A stretch of 64,000 nucleotides of DNA from Meandrina meandrites (Eukaryota; Cnidaria; Anthozoa; Scleractinia; Meandrinidae): the NCBI GenBank assembly GCA_963693305.1, contig OY855903.1:27188955-27252954 (forward strand), given 5' to 3'. Shown piece by piece: positions 24,001 through 36,018 of this stretch (positions are counted from its first letter, which is position 1; each line of letters opens with the position of its first letter). A model generated the notes under the pieces. That model worked only from the letters and a program-made list of their open reading frames with translations. It was not told the origin of the DNA and did not search any database. The position numbers were made by a program, and so were the translations under genes.

Positions 24001-27000
24001 GCTACAACTCTTTCAACTGGTAAGAATATTTTGGCTAATTAAAGGTAGCACTCCTTCTGTAGATTTGTACATGTTACCATGGCAGCGGCGTGATAGCATT
24101 CCATTGTTCACTCATTTAGTTAATGTTCGTGTTTAACTACGTGAATTTTACATCAACCCGACCATAGAGAGAGGTGTAAATCCAATACTATAAATGGAGA
24201 AAATTTTACGTAATGGTGAAAGCTATTAATTTGTTGTGAAATGACACCACGAATTACTAAACCTTTGATTAACTTTATTTTTTTATCACTTTGAATCTAT
24301 ATATTTTAAAGAATATAACAGTTAGCGTTACAGTTATTCCATCTGCACTTTTGTGGATATGTGCGCTATAGTTAGTATCATCATCGTCATTAATTAAAGA
24401 AAGCTGATTGGTCAACAATTTGGAATTAACATTAGTGTGCTTTGAGAGAACATTAAAGGAGTTACGCCTTATTCTTCCCTATTCTAAGACATCCAATAAT
24501 ATTTTTGTTTATTACCTGCTCCTTCGGTATTTTTCTATCTTACATAGGTATTATTTTGAAGTTCTTAAATTTGAAAGAAACTTTGTACATCAGTGAAAAT
24601 GACTTCAAATATTTCCTTTAAAAGCTGTCATAAATGATGCAGACACTTGAGTGTTAATAGTAATTTCTAATCAGAAGTAAAACCAAAACTAATCATGACT
24701 CGCCACTTTGTTTTAACGCGCTTTGCGCCGGCTTCATTTATTTGTTCTGAGTTTTATTTGTGTTCTTTGTGATTTGCCAGAGTGATTACTTTTTTTTTGG
24801 TTTTACGACACTCCATCGAAAATCTCTCTTATGAAGTAAATATCTATTTATCTCTAGATAAAACTGTTGCAACCTCAGCCAGTCCTGTTGACACTACATC
24901 AGTGTGGGAAGAACTGCTGAAGAACGTGACATCTCTTAAGGTAGTAAATTACATCTTATCAGTCTCGATTTCAACCTCGGTACCACCTACCCAGTTATGG
25001 AGATACACAGTCATTGGGCTTAAAAATGCTAACGTCAATAACAGAAGCGAATAACACAATTATTGAGAAACAGAATACTCTCACGTAATTTTGGTGCGGA
25101 AGTGAACGCACTTATAATCCAGTAAATGCTGAAAAGTAATTTGTAAAACTTCACTAACTATAGTCTATATAGCTCCATTGAAAATGTGAATTTTAAAGAA
25201 ATCTTACGAAAACAACTTACTTACTGAATATGGATTCTTAAGTAACGTTATGATTTATTTTTACAGATAACCATGGGGAGCTTTGACAGCAACTCTTGGA
25301 TAGAGGATATTCAGAAGCTTGTACAACAGCTTCAAAGTCTTGTAGAGAAAGAAACCCTTACAGAAAAAGCTATAGAACCGTTTCTCGAAATCCTTAAACA
25401 ATTACGCGATATAGTTAACATGATACCGGCAGACGAACATCAAGTCACTATGAAAGTAAGCTAAAAGCTTTCCCTTTTTTGAATAAATATATAATTAATC
25501 TCTTCAGGAGCGATGCTGTAATTGTACCTTGATTTGTCACTGTTTAATTCCAAGTAACGCTGTGTACCAAAGGTAAAGCAACGTTGAAGGAACGTTGCTG
25601 GTTTTATAAGACACATCAGTGAAGCTGGTTTTGTGTCCATAAAATTAGATTCAGTAAAAGTCAATTGGTTCGTATCTGTTGAGATGATTTAAAACTTAGT
25701 TATCGAGAAAATGACAAAGAAATAACTTTCTGTTGACATGAATGTAGGACAAAGGAAAAACTCTGAGTCTTTGACAAACCCATGATCTTCCACACACCGG
25801 TTGGACTCTAACTACTGGGCAGTATAATCTTTGGCAGAAAAAATAAAGCTAGTATGATTTTAGCTTCATGATGCTCATAATACAAACTCTGAAATCTTGC
25901 CAATTCTGACTAAAGTCTCAAGCTTAATGTTTTCTTTTTAAGAGCGTGGTTGCCTCACTGATGACAACGGCAGAGTTCAGCTTTGAAAGGAGGAACGAAG
26001 GAGTGTGGAAAACAACAGAAAAGGTCGTTTTACAAAAAAATATCATAGCCATTAATATTTTCTATTCATGGCATAGCATGTATTTGTAAACTAGTTGCGA
26101 GGTTCTAACAGTTTTTGTAATCTGAGTACGTTTAGGCTGAGGTCTATTTTATACTATGTTAGCAACACGTTCCTAATCAATGAAATAAGCAAATGCAATA
26201 CAATACAATAGCTTAAATATCGCCCAAGATTAAGTTCATTTCTTTTTAAAGTTGAGAGAGACCTCGGCAACTTACCTTTCATTTCTTTCATATCAGTTCA
26301 TTTCTTTTTAAAGTCTTTGCTTCCACAGTACTCATTCCTTCTTTGCCATAATTGTATTTGTCACCGCATGTGGTTTCATAAAACACTTACTAGTAAAAAT
26401 TGTCACACGCGAGATAACTGTTAACCTTTCTTACGTTTTCACGATCAGCTCCCAACTGTGTTACGTATATTGGAAAACATTACATTGGCATTTGGGGAAA
26501 TTGCCACGTCTAAACAACCGTTCAAGTTTGAGCATTACTCGCAAAGGATTGGTAAGTATTATTCTCCGAATGTATATTTCGTACATCAGCTCCGGGACGG
26601 GAAGATCAATCCTCAAGTTAATCCAACGGGTAGGGCTCCCATAAACTTATCAATGGTGCTTGGCGGTTTTTGTTTTCGAACGTTATTGGTTAGTAACCCT
26701 TGCCATAATTGTGGGAATCACACTGAATGGTCCTGTGAGTCCTGTTTTCGTGTCAGCGACAAGAAACTAAAACACCTCTCTATCAAATAACTGGTCTATG
26801 ATTACCCAGCCCGGCTCCCCAAACTGCAGTCTAACTAAGTGTAAGACTTAAAAGTAGGACCTTTATGTTTTCAGTCGTTCAAGTTGTGGCCTTCAAAAAT
26901 AACGGAAACATGACCTCGACACCCTTCATACTACCAGACTTCACTAGAACAAATATGTCTATTTGGAAAGATACACCGGATGCTGTCTTGATACCGTCAA

Positions 27001-30000
27001 ATGTTGTACCACCTTCCAAAGGTAAGAAACGAAGTCTCTCTCGGAAACTTTGTATTGTCGACCGGTTTGCATTGCGCGCCTCGACTCGAATTTCAAATGA
27101 TATGAAAACCTCCATTTTTGAAATCTCTGGTCGTAGTCTCTTCTAATCTCTGAATGAGGCTATTGCACATGGGTAATATAAGCAAAAGATCATGTTTTCT
27201 GTTCAGAGTGGGAAAAAATGTTGATGGTTGGTTGGACGTCACCTTATGGGCACAATACTTTTTTTAACAATAAAATATTATCGTTTTTCTCACCAAACAC
27301 AGCTGTTGAAAACCAACCAATCACAGCGGTCATCATGTTTTATAAGGTTGCGCATAACCAGTCGACCTTGTCGCCTGATAAAGACTAGCAGTATGCAGTC
27401 GAAACGTCGCGATTCACATCACAAGTGAAGAGAAACGATAATACTTTATTGTTTTTGTACTTAACCACCTTTTTACTACAATACTTTTTAAAGCTAGAAG
27501 TATGACCATAGCACATCAAAGGAAGATGCTGTTGGTGTTAAATTAGACTTTTGAATTAAGCAAAAGAAACCTGCTCATGTGTTATTATTTTTTCTGTTAC
27601 TTTCCTTTCTTGTAGATGAAATCACAGTGTCAATAATAATACATAACCATATTACCAACATTCATCCAACTCATTTTACAGAACTTAGGAAAGAACAGTA
27701 AGTTGTCTGTATTTCTTATGTCCTTACCAAATGAAATGTACACCAAAAGTTAACTAAAAACGGAAGCACTTTAACTGAAGTTAATAAATATGGATGACTA
27801 CTCTGTTCACTTCACGGCAACTGTTTCAGGTGATCAAGAACAATATGAAAGAAAGACAGTTGAAAATTAGACCGAATTATTTCATTATATAATAAAGGAT
27901 GTGTTCCATTGGGACCAATCATTGTATGTTTTGCCTACCATTCATAGATACTAGCATTATTGCTTATCTAAAATCCGCTTCAATAGGTCAGCCATTCACA
28001 GCAATTTGAGCAAGTAGGCCGAAGGCTAGGAATTCCTAATAGTATGTGCACGTGAGGATTACTCGGATTTTGTTGTAATGTCCATCGGAAATAACTGGGC
28101 TTTTTTAAAAAAATTAAAGTCTTTAAGTGCAGCACGAATGCTCTTTTCATTGCCTACTTTCCATCAGTTCTAAGAGAAAAAATAATTCAAAAAATGATAA
28201 TTGGCAACCTTTTTTTTGGTTCCAGGGACAACACGTTTGAAGTGGCCTCTTCTCACATTATCTCCTGTTCTGTACTATATAATTCACGTTTGGTAAAAAA
28301 CGTGAACTCTCTTGTCGAGCTTCATTTCCATTTCCAGGTATGTCATTTTCATCACTACCTTACCACAATAAATGTTTTTCGAGCAGGTAATGTTTCATTC
28401 TGTTTCGTGGTTATCTTATCCTCCAGAGTGGACAGTTGGTGTTTGCGAAATAAAATTGAATTACTGTATGTGGTAAAATTGTAATACATGTGTTCTTTTT
28501 TGGCTATAATGCAAACGAGTTATTGCCTTTCCAGATGGGCAAGGGTTTGTACGTGGTGTCTTCTTAAATGGTTGACTGTATTATTTTGCTTGTTTCGTAT
28601 CCTGTCTCGTTTATGTTTTATCACTGCAGGGAAAAAGAGGCTTTCGTTCTCTCTGTGCATTCTGGGATACTCGAATCAGGTATGGATGCTCATATACAAT
28701 GAGAGAGCTAAATTAAAATGCAGGGAAATGCAGACTTTTGATAATATTTGTTTGCTCGGCAAAATTCTCAGCAATGACCGGATTGAACCTGAATCGTTAA
28801 AAGACAAGCTATATGTTTATTGTTTTCAAATTAAATGACTGCAAATAGTCCAGTCCCTACACTCTCTTCACCCCGCAACTTAATAAGGGTTAAACCAGGG
28901 CGGAAATAGTTATCCTAGACCAAAGTGGGACAGGTAGAGTTCAGGGACGGGACAAGGTTGCAAGGCGAGTAAAGAAAGTTAGGAACTTTTAGATGAAAAA
29001 ATAATTGCTTTTTAACGTAATATCTTTGATTATGAAAATTTGATTGGAATAGTTTATTTTTAATAATCCAGCGCTTGGTCTACCGAAGGCGTGAGGACCC
29101 TGCAAATCAACAAGACACATGCTAGTTGTCATTCAACTCACTTGACAAGCTTTGCCATTCTTACACAATTCAAAGATGTCAAGGTAAATAAATGTTAAAT
29201 GTGTTGCAATAGTACACTTAATCAACTACAACAGGAAATTTTCCAGAACATGAAAAGTTAAATAAATCCAAACAACCGAATACTACTGACCCAAGAAAAC
29301 ACAGCCTAACAGATATCAACCAAATCAACAAAGCCGCGATTATGGTTGAAATGGTTGGTCCTGCAGATGTGTTGAACAAAAACCTATACTAACTTTTGTT
29401 GTAGATCTCTAGAGAGGATGAATTGGCGCTCAGTATTATAACATACATCGGCTGTGGACTTTCCATTGCTTGCCTATTCATGACACTACTTGTTTACCTC
29501 GCATTTGAGTAAGTATCTTGCACCCTGTCTTAGCTACCTGTCCATTAACATACTAAAAGCTGTAATAACATAGACAATACACTTGAGAGATTATTAGCAC
29601 TTATTTGCTAAAATTAACAAAAACTTACCTCATTTATGAAAATTCAAGAAGTAATAATACACTTCAGGATTTGGGTACATAGCCCAACTGATCATGTGAA
29701 GTAAACGTAAGACAACACAAGAGGACAAACTTTCTCAAATAGTTTCAGTTTGCTTCCATCTCTTTCGGTTTTCGGTCTTTTCCTGCTCTAATAGTGATGG
29801 CATTCACAAGTGCAAACAACACCGTGAACATTGTTTGGAAAAAAAATTAACCTACGTTATTCCTTTTCTAGAACTCTTTCCACTGAAAGACATAAAATCC
29901 ATATGAGCTTAGCCTTTGCCCTTCTGATGGCCCAATCACTGTTTTTGTCTGGCATTAATGCTGTGGAATACAAGGTACTACAATTATTTGATTAAATCGT

Positions 30001-33000
30001 ATTGGCCACTGCAATTGTGGCCAGGTAGAGGTCTTCTGTCACTATAATAAAGTTGATGATGATGAAGAGTAAATAAGTAAAAAAAATCTGATGTGATAAA
30101 TGTTTCCATTTCTACTGAAAAATTGCCAAGATAAACATCAAACACTGGTTGTGGTCAATAAATAGGTTTAACGGTGTTTGACATAGAAAGCTTCATTACA
30201 TGACAAATAAAAGACTGTTAAAATGTTTGAGACTTGACGTTAGCATTGGCGAATATCAAAACTTGTCAGTGATCATTTTGTTTACATCAGATAATAATAG
30301 TATTTTGTTAACATCTAATAAATTATATTTATGTGCTCGGCGGCTGATTTTGCATCATCCTAACTTCTAAACAATTTCTCTTGTAGATTCTATGCCGTGT
30401 ACTAGCAGTAGGCCTGCATTACTTGTTCTCAGCGACTTTCATGTGGATGTGTATAGAAGGATTTCATCTTTACGTCATGATTGTGAGTGTGTTCCGTGCT
30501 GACAGAATGAGAATGAAATATTATCACTTAATTGGATGGGGTAGGTAACAATTATTTTTTCAAAATGTTAACGTTCTATGGGTGATATAAAGTTTCAAAG
30601 TTGTTTTGCCAAATGCCCTACGCAGCATTCATCAAAAGTAACTCTATTTGACTGACATTTGTATGGAATGTAGTCGGCTCCAACCTTGTTTAATGATGTA
30701 GATTGAGTAGATTTACATGCTTAGAGAATGCGTTGAAACCAATAGTTGCCTATTTCACAGGTTTTCCAGTTATTATTGTTGGAGTAGCGGCTTCAATTCA
30801 CCCAACAGGATATGGCACAAACAAAATGTACGTACAAATAGTGCTGTTTCGCTCCTATACTCAAACTTGTATTTATATTTAGAAAAACCAGACACCAATA
30901 TAGTTTCCCATTGTTTTCCTTACAGAGTAAATATTAATATCGTTTCTTCCTCCCTTCCCATCAGATGCTGGCTTTCGACGGAGGATCATTTTATTTGGGT
31001 TTTTCTCGCACCAGTTGTGGCAGTCATTGTGGTGAGCAAGGAATCCAAAGCTGCTTTTGTTTTTCCTTGAGCTTTTCCTTCAGGATGCTTTAGACAACAA
31101 GTTAATCTACATAAAATTATTTAAAGTAGGAAATGTTTTCATCTTTGTCCATACCTAGATCAACTTTGTTGTTCTTGCCGCTGTGATAAAAGTCGTCACA
31201 GACTCCGCGTCAGCGACCCTGACACAAGCAGACTATGGGCACGTCAAGTAAGTCAATAATATATAGAGGATAATACATGGTTTCGCGGAGATATGAAATT
31301 TATCTTCGAGTGTTCAAATCGATAGCTCACGAGTGAGCGCAGCGAACGAGTGAGATATCGGATTTGAACACGAGAAGATAAATTTCATATCTCCAAGAAA
31401 CCATGTATTATTCTTTTTATTATATAAACCTACTAATTACGATGTTTTTGACGATTTTCCGAAGATTTCCGACCATTTCCGAAGATTTCCGAAAATTTTC
31501 AAAATGTTGTCCGAAGGTTGTACGAATGTTTCCGAACATTTTCCGAGAATTTCCGAAGTTTTCCGAAGATTGCCGAAGATTGCCGAAGATTGCCGAGGAA
31601 GATCCGAAGATTTTTCGACTTAATATCGATTTACTTTGGCTCATTCAGCATTGGAACATGGCAAACTCTGCAAGCTGATTGGTCAAAAATGATATCACAC
31701 ATGTGTGGATATCATTTTTATCCACACATGTGGGATACCATTTTTCTCGATTTGCTACCACTCGCTATACCACTGCAGTTTATATAATAATAAAACAAAT
31801 TTACACCCTCAGGGAGCAAGGCTACTATCAGTGAAGTTGCATAAGCCCTTGTCTTTAAACAACATAGCCTGGGCACCATTCAAGGAATTGCTGTCATAAC
31901 GAGTATTAAGCTTGTTAACGGATCTCTGGTTGCTCCCAGATTATCCTTTCCCTTGTCAAAAATCGGCCAACACTTTATTATGTGCTCAACTGAAATAAAG
32001 GACAAGCAAAAGTCAACTGCAGTTGATGTGGCCTCTCTCCATAACAGTAAAACTTGGTTTAATATCCTGAAAGAATCATTAACTTGGTTGAAACAAATTT
32101 GTGACTTCATATAATTTTATTCATACTACATCGTCTACGGGTCCATTAATTTTATAGCTCAGTTGGTAAAAGCATTGTATCGTTATCGCAGAGGTCACAG
32201 TTCGAATTCCGTTCAGGCATGAATTTTTTTTCGGCTTTTCTTTCACGCATGTGTTGAACACAGGAATAGTTTTGTTGACAGTTATAATACTTGTTGGCTG
32301 TTGTTTTCTACAGGGCTGGAGTAAAAAGCGTTGCTGTGTTGTTGCCCCTGCTCGGAGTGTCCTGGATATTTGGACTTCTGACTGTAAACAAAAAGGCGAT
32401 AGCTTTTCAATACATATTTGCCATTTCTAATGGCTTCCAGGTAATTGCTATTTTTGACTACGTTAAAGAAAAATGTTCAAATATTACAGCTTGTAATTAC
32501 AAGAACACAGAACACGGAACACAGTAAGCCTATCAGCAGAGACGCAAAATACAAACACACTTCACCACCCTTTTTAACGAGCATTGTTTATTTTTTCAGG
32601 GAGTGTTTATCTTCTTCGCTCACTGTGTGGGAAGCAGCGATGTAAGGGACAATATTGTAATACTTTTTACGGTTATTTTTTCAGTGTTGGCAGATATAAA
32701 AACAATTTACAACAATGATAATAATGTCTTCCTCTTATGGTTTGCGTTTCTTTTCCTACAGGTTCGCTCGGCATTTAAACGAATGAGGCAAAGACAACTA
32801 TTGTCACGTGGTTCTGACAATGTATCGATGTTTATAGGTTCGGTAAGTTGTATTATTTGAACTAACTTAGCCTCAGAAATTTACTTAACGGGAGCCGTTC
32901 TTCCTACCCAGGCTAATGATGCAAGCTCTTTAGAGATCTATAAAGTGTTTTTGTTTGAGTGTTGCTCGGTTTTTTAATTTAATTCAGCTAATTCGAAAGA

Positions 33001-34412
33001 CCTACCGGTCTTTGAAGAAGCACTAACTTGATAAGTATGGAAGGTTCCGGGTTGAATTCCCGCAGACTCCACTAGCACGAGAAACATTTAGGACTTGAAG
33101 TGAGACTTTCTCAGATTAGAAGTAGTAAGGATTTGCACTACTGAGATGAGTCTTTGTTTACAGATAGAGTTGATTTCAACCTGAGATACACCATACGATT
33201 CCATTGACATTACGTAAAAAATCAACATAGAAAGTACCACAATGAAAATTCTGTAAAAGGCCAAAATTTCAAACATGCACTATATAAGAGATAGCCACTA
33301 ACTTTGATGATGTTGTTCCTTGCTTGTGCAGCAGGTGAACTCAGCTCGCTCAGCAGCAAACGTTAAGAAACAAGATATTACAGAGCATAAAAGTGCAAAG
33401 AAGCTTCAAGGTACGTTAATGATTGGATTGTCGACACTGAACTGTACCCTGCAATTCACAGTTCCAATGTGTGATACAGCTAAAGGAAAAGAAATTTGTT
33501 TAATTCATATGGACCGGCAATAGATCATTGTAATTGGCTTATTTTAGTTATTGACCATCCTAGCTGTTCAAACGCAATTATTTGCATACTTGTGTATTTT
33601 TTGCAGAAAAGATGCGATTTCCCTTACGCAGCCTTCCGAACAGCAAAGTGGTTAAAGTGAAAGTATGTTATTTGTACTACATCAACGCCTTTTTGTTTGA
33701 ATAGCATTCAACAAACAACTGCTTATCGTGTGAAGAGAAACCCGCTTTCAGTTATTTCAAGTTCACAAAACTGTCAGTGTGTTTTATTACAGTAGGGAGA
33801 AACTAAAGCAGAGGTTCGCACACATATACGAAGATTTTCGTTAAGAGGCAATAAAATTCATATTGCAATAACTATCATCCCAACATACAGAGAAAAACTG
33901 ACGTCACTAATCTAATTTCAAATAAACTTTAACGAAATGCGAAATGCCTAATTCGGTGCAACTGAAATCATTCTCTGATGTATTTCTGTCGTTAGCCAAT
34001 ACAAGACAAATTTGAAGCAGCCCATCTGCAAATAAGCAGAACATACCAGATGTCACATATGGAAAACCCTTTAGAGAAAGAGTCTATTGAAATGCCATTT
34101 CTCAACTGCCCTCAGGTAAAGAGCTAATTAATCTAAACCAAATGTTAATAACTAATAAATTTTAGAATGATCTAGTACAGTATGACGTACTCTTTATAAC
34201 GAGAAACAGACTGGGCTATCTAATTTCGTTGTTTGCTGGCCAATAGAGTTAAATTAGATGTTAGAAAGTGAATGATTTTCTTTGCTGTCTTTTTGCAGAA
34301 TGTTATTCCACTAACACCATCTTCAAATCGAAGACGACCATCCAAACCAATTAGTCGGCAACATGGTCACAAGGCGGTCGATTTATCTCATGTACAAAAC
34401 CAAGAAAACTAA
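14818..34412 (+). CDS. Adhesion G-protein-coupled receptor A (30-exon model)
   Basis: Exons: 14818-14868, 14982-15015, 16774-17160, 17629-17808, 18300-18395, 18703-18797, 23033-23261, 23621-24019, 24858-24940, 25267-25455, 25943-26023, 26449-26551, 26875-27021, 27616-27697, 28226-28337, 28630-28679, 29072-29183, 29405-29508, 29872-29974, 30387-30540, 30761-30827, 30965-31031, 31159-31247, 32314-32440, 32600-32641, 32762-32842, 33335-33410, 33607-33662, 33996-34115, 34299-34412. Every junction is GT-AG, all phases agree, and the sum is 3630 nt (1209 residues plus stop). Order: signal-peptide-like start, glycine-rich ectodomain, Ser/Thr stalk, GAIN helices, GPS with HLTSFAIL, seven TM helices (TM3 with FMWMCIEGFHLY, TM5 exon with CWLS), basic tail. 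It is expected to be an autoproteolysed surface receptor; ligand and G protein are unknown. The first two exons are the least certain. The paralogue is gene B downstream. Confidence 0.87.
18929..19066. mobile_element. Inverted-repeat element in receptor A intron
   Basis: TTCGATGGTTTAACACATATTA near 18930 pairs with TAATATGTTAAACCATTGAA near 19047. A MITE-like insertion between the exons ending at 18797 and starting at 23033. Confidence 0.55.
19415..19604. mobile_element. Long hairpin (about 75-bp arms)
   Basis: The left arm starts AACAATTGGTTCATGC and the right arm ends GCATGAACCAATTGTT. Arms stay complementary through GCACTATCGAGTTATGGAGCA and a CTTCCCAAACT-like block to a centre near 19515. 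It abuts the left end of the recombinase-bearing element, and a related GCACTATC...GAGCACGC block recurs at 21724-21750 on its right side. Confidence 0.8.
19603..21803. mobile_element. Transposon carrying a tyrosine-recombinase gene
   Basis: The left end TGTTTTATAACATAGCCGG and the right end CTAGCTATGTTATAAAAGT are inverted to each other. Between them lies the decayed recombinase gene (minus strand). The element sits inside an intron of receptor A in the antisense direction. Terminal inverted repeats are not typical of Cryptons, so the ends may belong to a composite or host element. Confidence 0.55.
20047..21567 (-). pseudogene. Crypton/DUF3504-type tyrosine recombinase, degenerate
   Basis: Minus-strand gene with exon 1 at 21567-21411, an intron at 21410-21181 (GT-AG) and exon 2 from 21180. 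It resembles KIAA1958/ZMYM-type DUF3504 proteins. The N-terminal part has SRFASLSEGEMQQIL. The catalytic part has the HSDRAT, ISGHRS and SLLHYNT motifs, which supply the Arg, His/Arg and Tyr expected of a tyrosine recombinase. Two lesions break the frame: an in-frame TGA at about 20945-20947 and a shift near 20690, where the frame ending in RRFCHNGA passes into the one starting MAHDEATKNHPGG. It is therefore probably inactive. It lies antisense in an intron of receptor A. Confidence 0.8.
22144..22573. mobile_element. Long-TIR MITE with 9-bp target duplication
   Basis: Element 22153-22564 begins CAACCTCGTTCCCAGGG and ends CCCTGGGAACGAGGTTG. The inverted arms are about 90-100 bp and include the GGTCACGTG block. 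GTTTCTTTT flanks both sides (22144-22152 and 22565-22573). Long inverted repeats with 9-bp target duplications are characteristic of Mutator-like elements. No coding region, hence non-autonomous. Confidence 0.75.
22761..22774. promoter_or_regulatory. Perfect X-box-like palindrome
   Basis: GTTGCCATGGCAAC is a perfect palindrome that fits the RFX-factor X-box consensus. It lies in an intron of receptor A among mobile-element sequence, so its regulatory role is uncertain. Confidence 0.3.
22912..22935. repeat. ATCT microsatellite
   Basis: Short run of TATATCTA and TATC units just upstream of the exon at 23033. Confidence 0.7.
23621..24019 (+). other. Receptor A: Ser/Thr-rich stalk exon
   Basis: A single 399-nt exon encodes about 133 residues dominated by Ser, Thr, Pro and Ala, without Cys. 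This is typical of an O-glycosylated mucin-like spacer between a ligand-binding ectodomain and the GAIN region. Confidence 0.8.
25267..29183 (+). other. Receptor A: GAIN domain and GPS
   Basis: Eight exons. The first three encode amphipathic helices (LVQQLQSLVEKETL, LEILKQLRDIVNMI, VLRILENITLAFGE) like GAIN subdomain A. Later exons give beta strands (VVQVVAFKNN, FEVASSHIISCSVL, LVELHFHF). The GPS is spread over 28630-28679 and 29072-29183: CAFWDTRISAWSTEG followed by SCHSTHLTSFAIL. The HLT cleavage tripeptide is intact. Of the four usual GPS cysteines only the first and third are present. Confidence 0.82.
27268..27453. mobile_element. Penelope-like remnant with degenerate hammerhead motif
   Basis: Inverted arms (CAATAAAATATTATCG and CGATAATACTTTATTG) enclose a hammerhead-like core near 27371-27406: CTGATAA, a stem GACT/AGTC, then GAAACGTC, with TCGC before and GCGA after as stem I. 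The core has A in place of the invariant G of CTGANGA, so it should not cleave. This arrangement is known from Penelope-like retroelements. It lies in the receptor A intron between the exons at 27021 and 27616. Confidence 0.6.
31270..31412. mobile_element. Inverted-repeat element in receptor A intron
   Basis: AATACATGGTTTC and GAGATATGAAATTTATCTTC near 31271-31305 pair with GAAGATAAATTTCATATCTC and GAAACCATGTATT near 31373-31410. About 50-bp arms, MITE-like. Confidence 0.8.
31413..31797. mobile_element. Inverted-repeat element with TTTCCGAAGA array
   Basis: CTTTTTATTATATAAAC near 31413 and GTTTATATAATAATAAAA near 31780 are inverted ends. Inside, 31444-31615 is a degenerate tandem array of TTTCCGAAGA/TTGCCGAAGA units. 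A second small palindrome around CCACACATGTG lies near 31700-31735. Open frames here are repeat artefacts. Confidence 0.6.
32150..32270 (+). mobile_element. tRNA-derived SINE fragment
   Basis: TATAGCTCAGTTGGTAAAAGC resembles a tRNA A-box region, and GGTCACAGTTCGAATTCC a B-box region, about 35 bases apart. A T-rich tail and a hairpin-like CATGTGTTGAACACAGG follow. The 5' end of the tRNA part is degraded. It sits in the receptor A intron before the TM6 exon. Confidence 0.55.
32762..34412 (+). other. Receptor A: cytoplasmic tail exons
   Basis: Five exons (32762-32842, 33335-33410, 33607-33662, 33996-34115, 34299-34412) encode about 149 residues rich in Lys, Arg, Ser and Gln, with possible phosphorylation sites (PLRSLPNSK, LTPSSNRRRPSK). 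The exon at 33335 has a tandem GCAGCAG acceptor that could add one Gln. No recognised binding motif at the C-terminus (NQEN). Confidence 0.8.
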
Positions 34413-34491
34413 GTCAGTTATTTACTTTGCGGAATCACTGCTTCCTGTACTGCTTTTATATGTTTCTTTTGCTTTTATTGGTATAGTAAAT

Positions 34492-34497
34492 AATAAA
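34492..34497 (+). terminator. Polyadenylation signal, receptor A
   Basis: AATAAA 80 nt after the receptor A stop codon, followed by a T/GT-rich stretch. Confidence 0.6.
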
Positions 34498-34692
34498 CAC
34501 ATCTATTTTGTTTGTTTGTTGTTCGTATTTCTTTTCATGTCACATCCAACCAAAATGAATGCGTGACCAAAGACAACGATGTTTAAAACATGACAGTTGT
34601 ATCAAGCCTATGGAAACTTGCATCATACCCACAGTAATAATTTACTTGAACCATCCTTTATAATACATTTCACTTCACCTTTTGCCTGCAAA

Positions 34693-34815
34693 TACGGCGC
34701 CTCTCATTCGCTCCCGCTACTAAGTGCGAAACGCGAAGAGAGACGTCTTCGATTCGCGGCCAGAAATTCTCTTCGCGTTTCGCACGTAGAGAATGAGAGG
34801 CGGCTGTATTCGCAA
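34693..34815. repeat. Imperfect inverted repeat
   Basis: GCGCCTCTCATTCGCTC...GTGCGAAACGCGAAGAGA pairs with TCTCTTCGCGTTTCGCAC...GAGAATGAGAGGCGGC. About 45-bp arms. Confidence 0.65.
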
Positions 34816-36018
34816 GCTACGTTTGCGCGCCTTTCAAGAAAATAAAATCCCATTGGCGTCACTTAAAGTTCATTAAAACAGTTTTGTTTCTGGCTCAGGC
34901 AGAGGTTACATAAAAAGCGAGTAGGAATTACCAAAATATAGACAATAACCAAATTCACTATGTTCCAAAGTTCAGGGTATGGCTCATAGATTATTGAAGA
35001 TTTTTATTGGGAATGGGTATTCGTTTAAATCTTCATCAGCAACAGCAAAAGCAGACGACGCACTATGCTTGGTTCATCTTTAATAAAATTGCGATTGACA
35101 TGTCGTAGAGGACTCTTCGACTCTTCTTGCAGCTTGCAACGCACAGTTTGATGCATTGTAGCTTGCAAAAATGGGCCTTTACAAGTGAAATGTTTTGGCA
35201 ACTGGTAATGCAACATTAACTGCCTCCTGTGACATGCCCTTAACTGACCGGTCTTCCTCAATGCCCGTTCAGATTAAAACTCTGGAGAAAATTAAGGGCG
35301 AAAATTATTGACATCGAAGAAAAATAGAAGCCAATGAATACTGTTTAGTTTAATATATAATGTTCAAGAAAGATACCTGTATTGAAATGAAATTTTATTG
35401 TCATCAATATTATTTTACGAGTCTTCATCATCATGCAAAAATCATTAGTGCTCAGAACTTGCAAAAAATGAAAGAAGGTTTTTTTGGCCTATTAAATCAC
35501 ACTCTTTAATGAACTTTCCATGGGTAGAAGGTGCATATTCTAACTCAAGCTCAAATTTAAATTATCTTGCCTCAAAATTTATCAATTAATCCACGTTTAT
35601 TAACATAAAAAATCCGTACTGCTACTACTACTACTACTTTTCGGTCGAACACCACTACAAGATTTCCGCTTCATTGTATAGACTTCACGACTTGTAAAAT
35701 TGGTTAGTCTTAACGCAGTATTTTCATTAAAGAAGATTTAAGCAAATAAAGAAAAATATGGTCTCTGTTTATTTTGTTAAAACGCGGAACACTTCAAAGA
35801 GCGGCGGTTAGAAAAAAGATTTCTAAAAGCACTTCAAAAGAACTAGAATGACATACGTCAAAACTGCACCTGCAGAGAGGAAAGACACCATGTCAGTATT
35901 TAAAACGTTATCGCCGTTGGAGCAGTTATTAACTTTACATTCATGCCTTTGTTTCGAACAATAGATTTTCTTTTTGTTTACTAAAAAACAAAGGAAACCC
36001 AAGGTTATGGCCATCTAG

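Larger units (their letters stand above)
29405..32641 (+). other. Receptor A: seven-transmembrane exons
   Basis: Eight exons of 104, 103, 154, 67, 67, 89, 127 and 42 nt. TM1 is in 29405-29508 (YIGCGLSIACLFMTLLVYLAF), TM2 in 29872-29974 and TM3 in 30387-30540 (LHYLFSATFMWMCIEGFHLYV). TM4 is in 30761-30827, TM5 spans 30965-31247, TM6 is in 32314-32440 (VLLPLLGVSWIFGLL), and TM7 spans the end of that exon and 32600-32641. These are family B2 (adhesion) hallmarks. The same eight lengths recur in gene B. Confidence 0.9.

Noticed and set aside
31403..31787. Overlapping open frames on both strands
   Set aside because: They arise from the TTTCCGAAGA repeat and show repeat-type composition.
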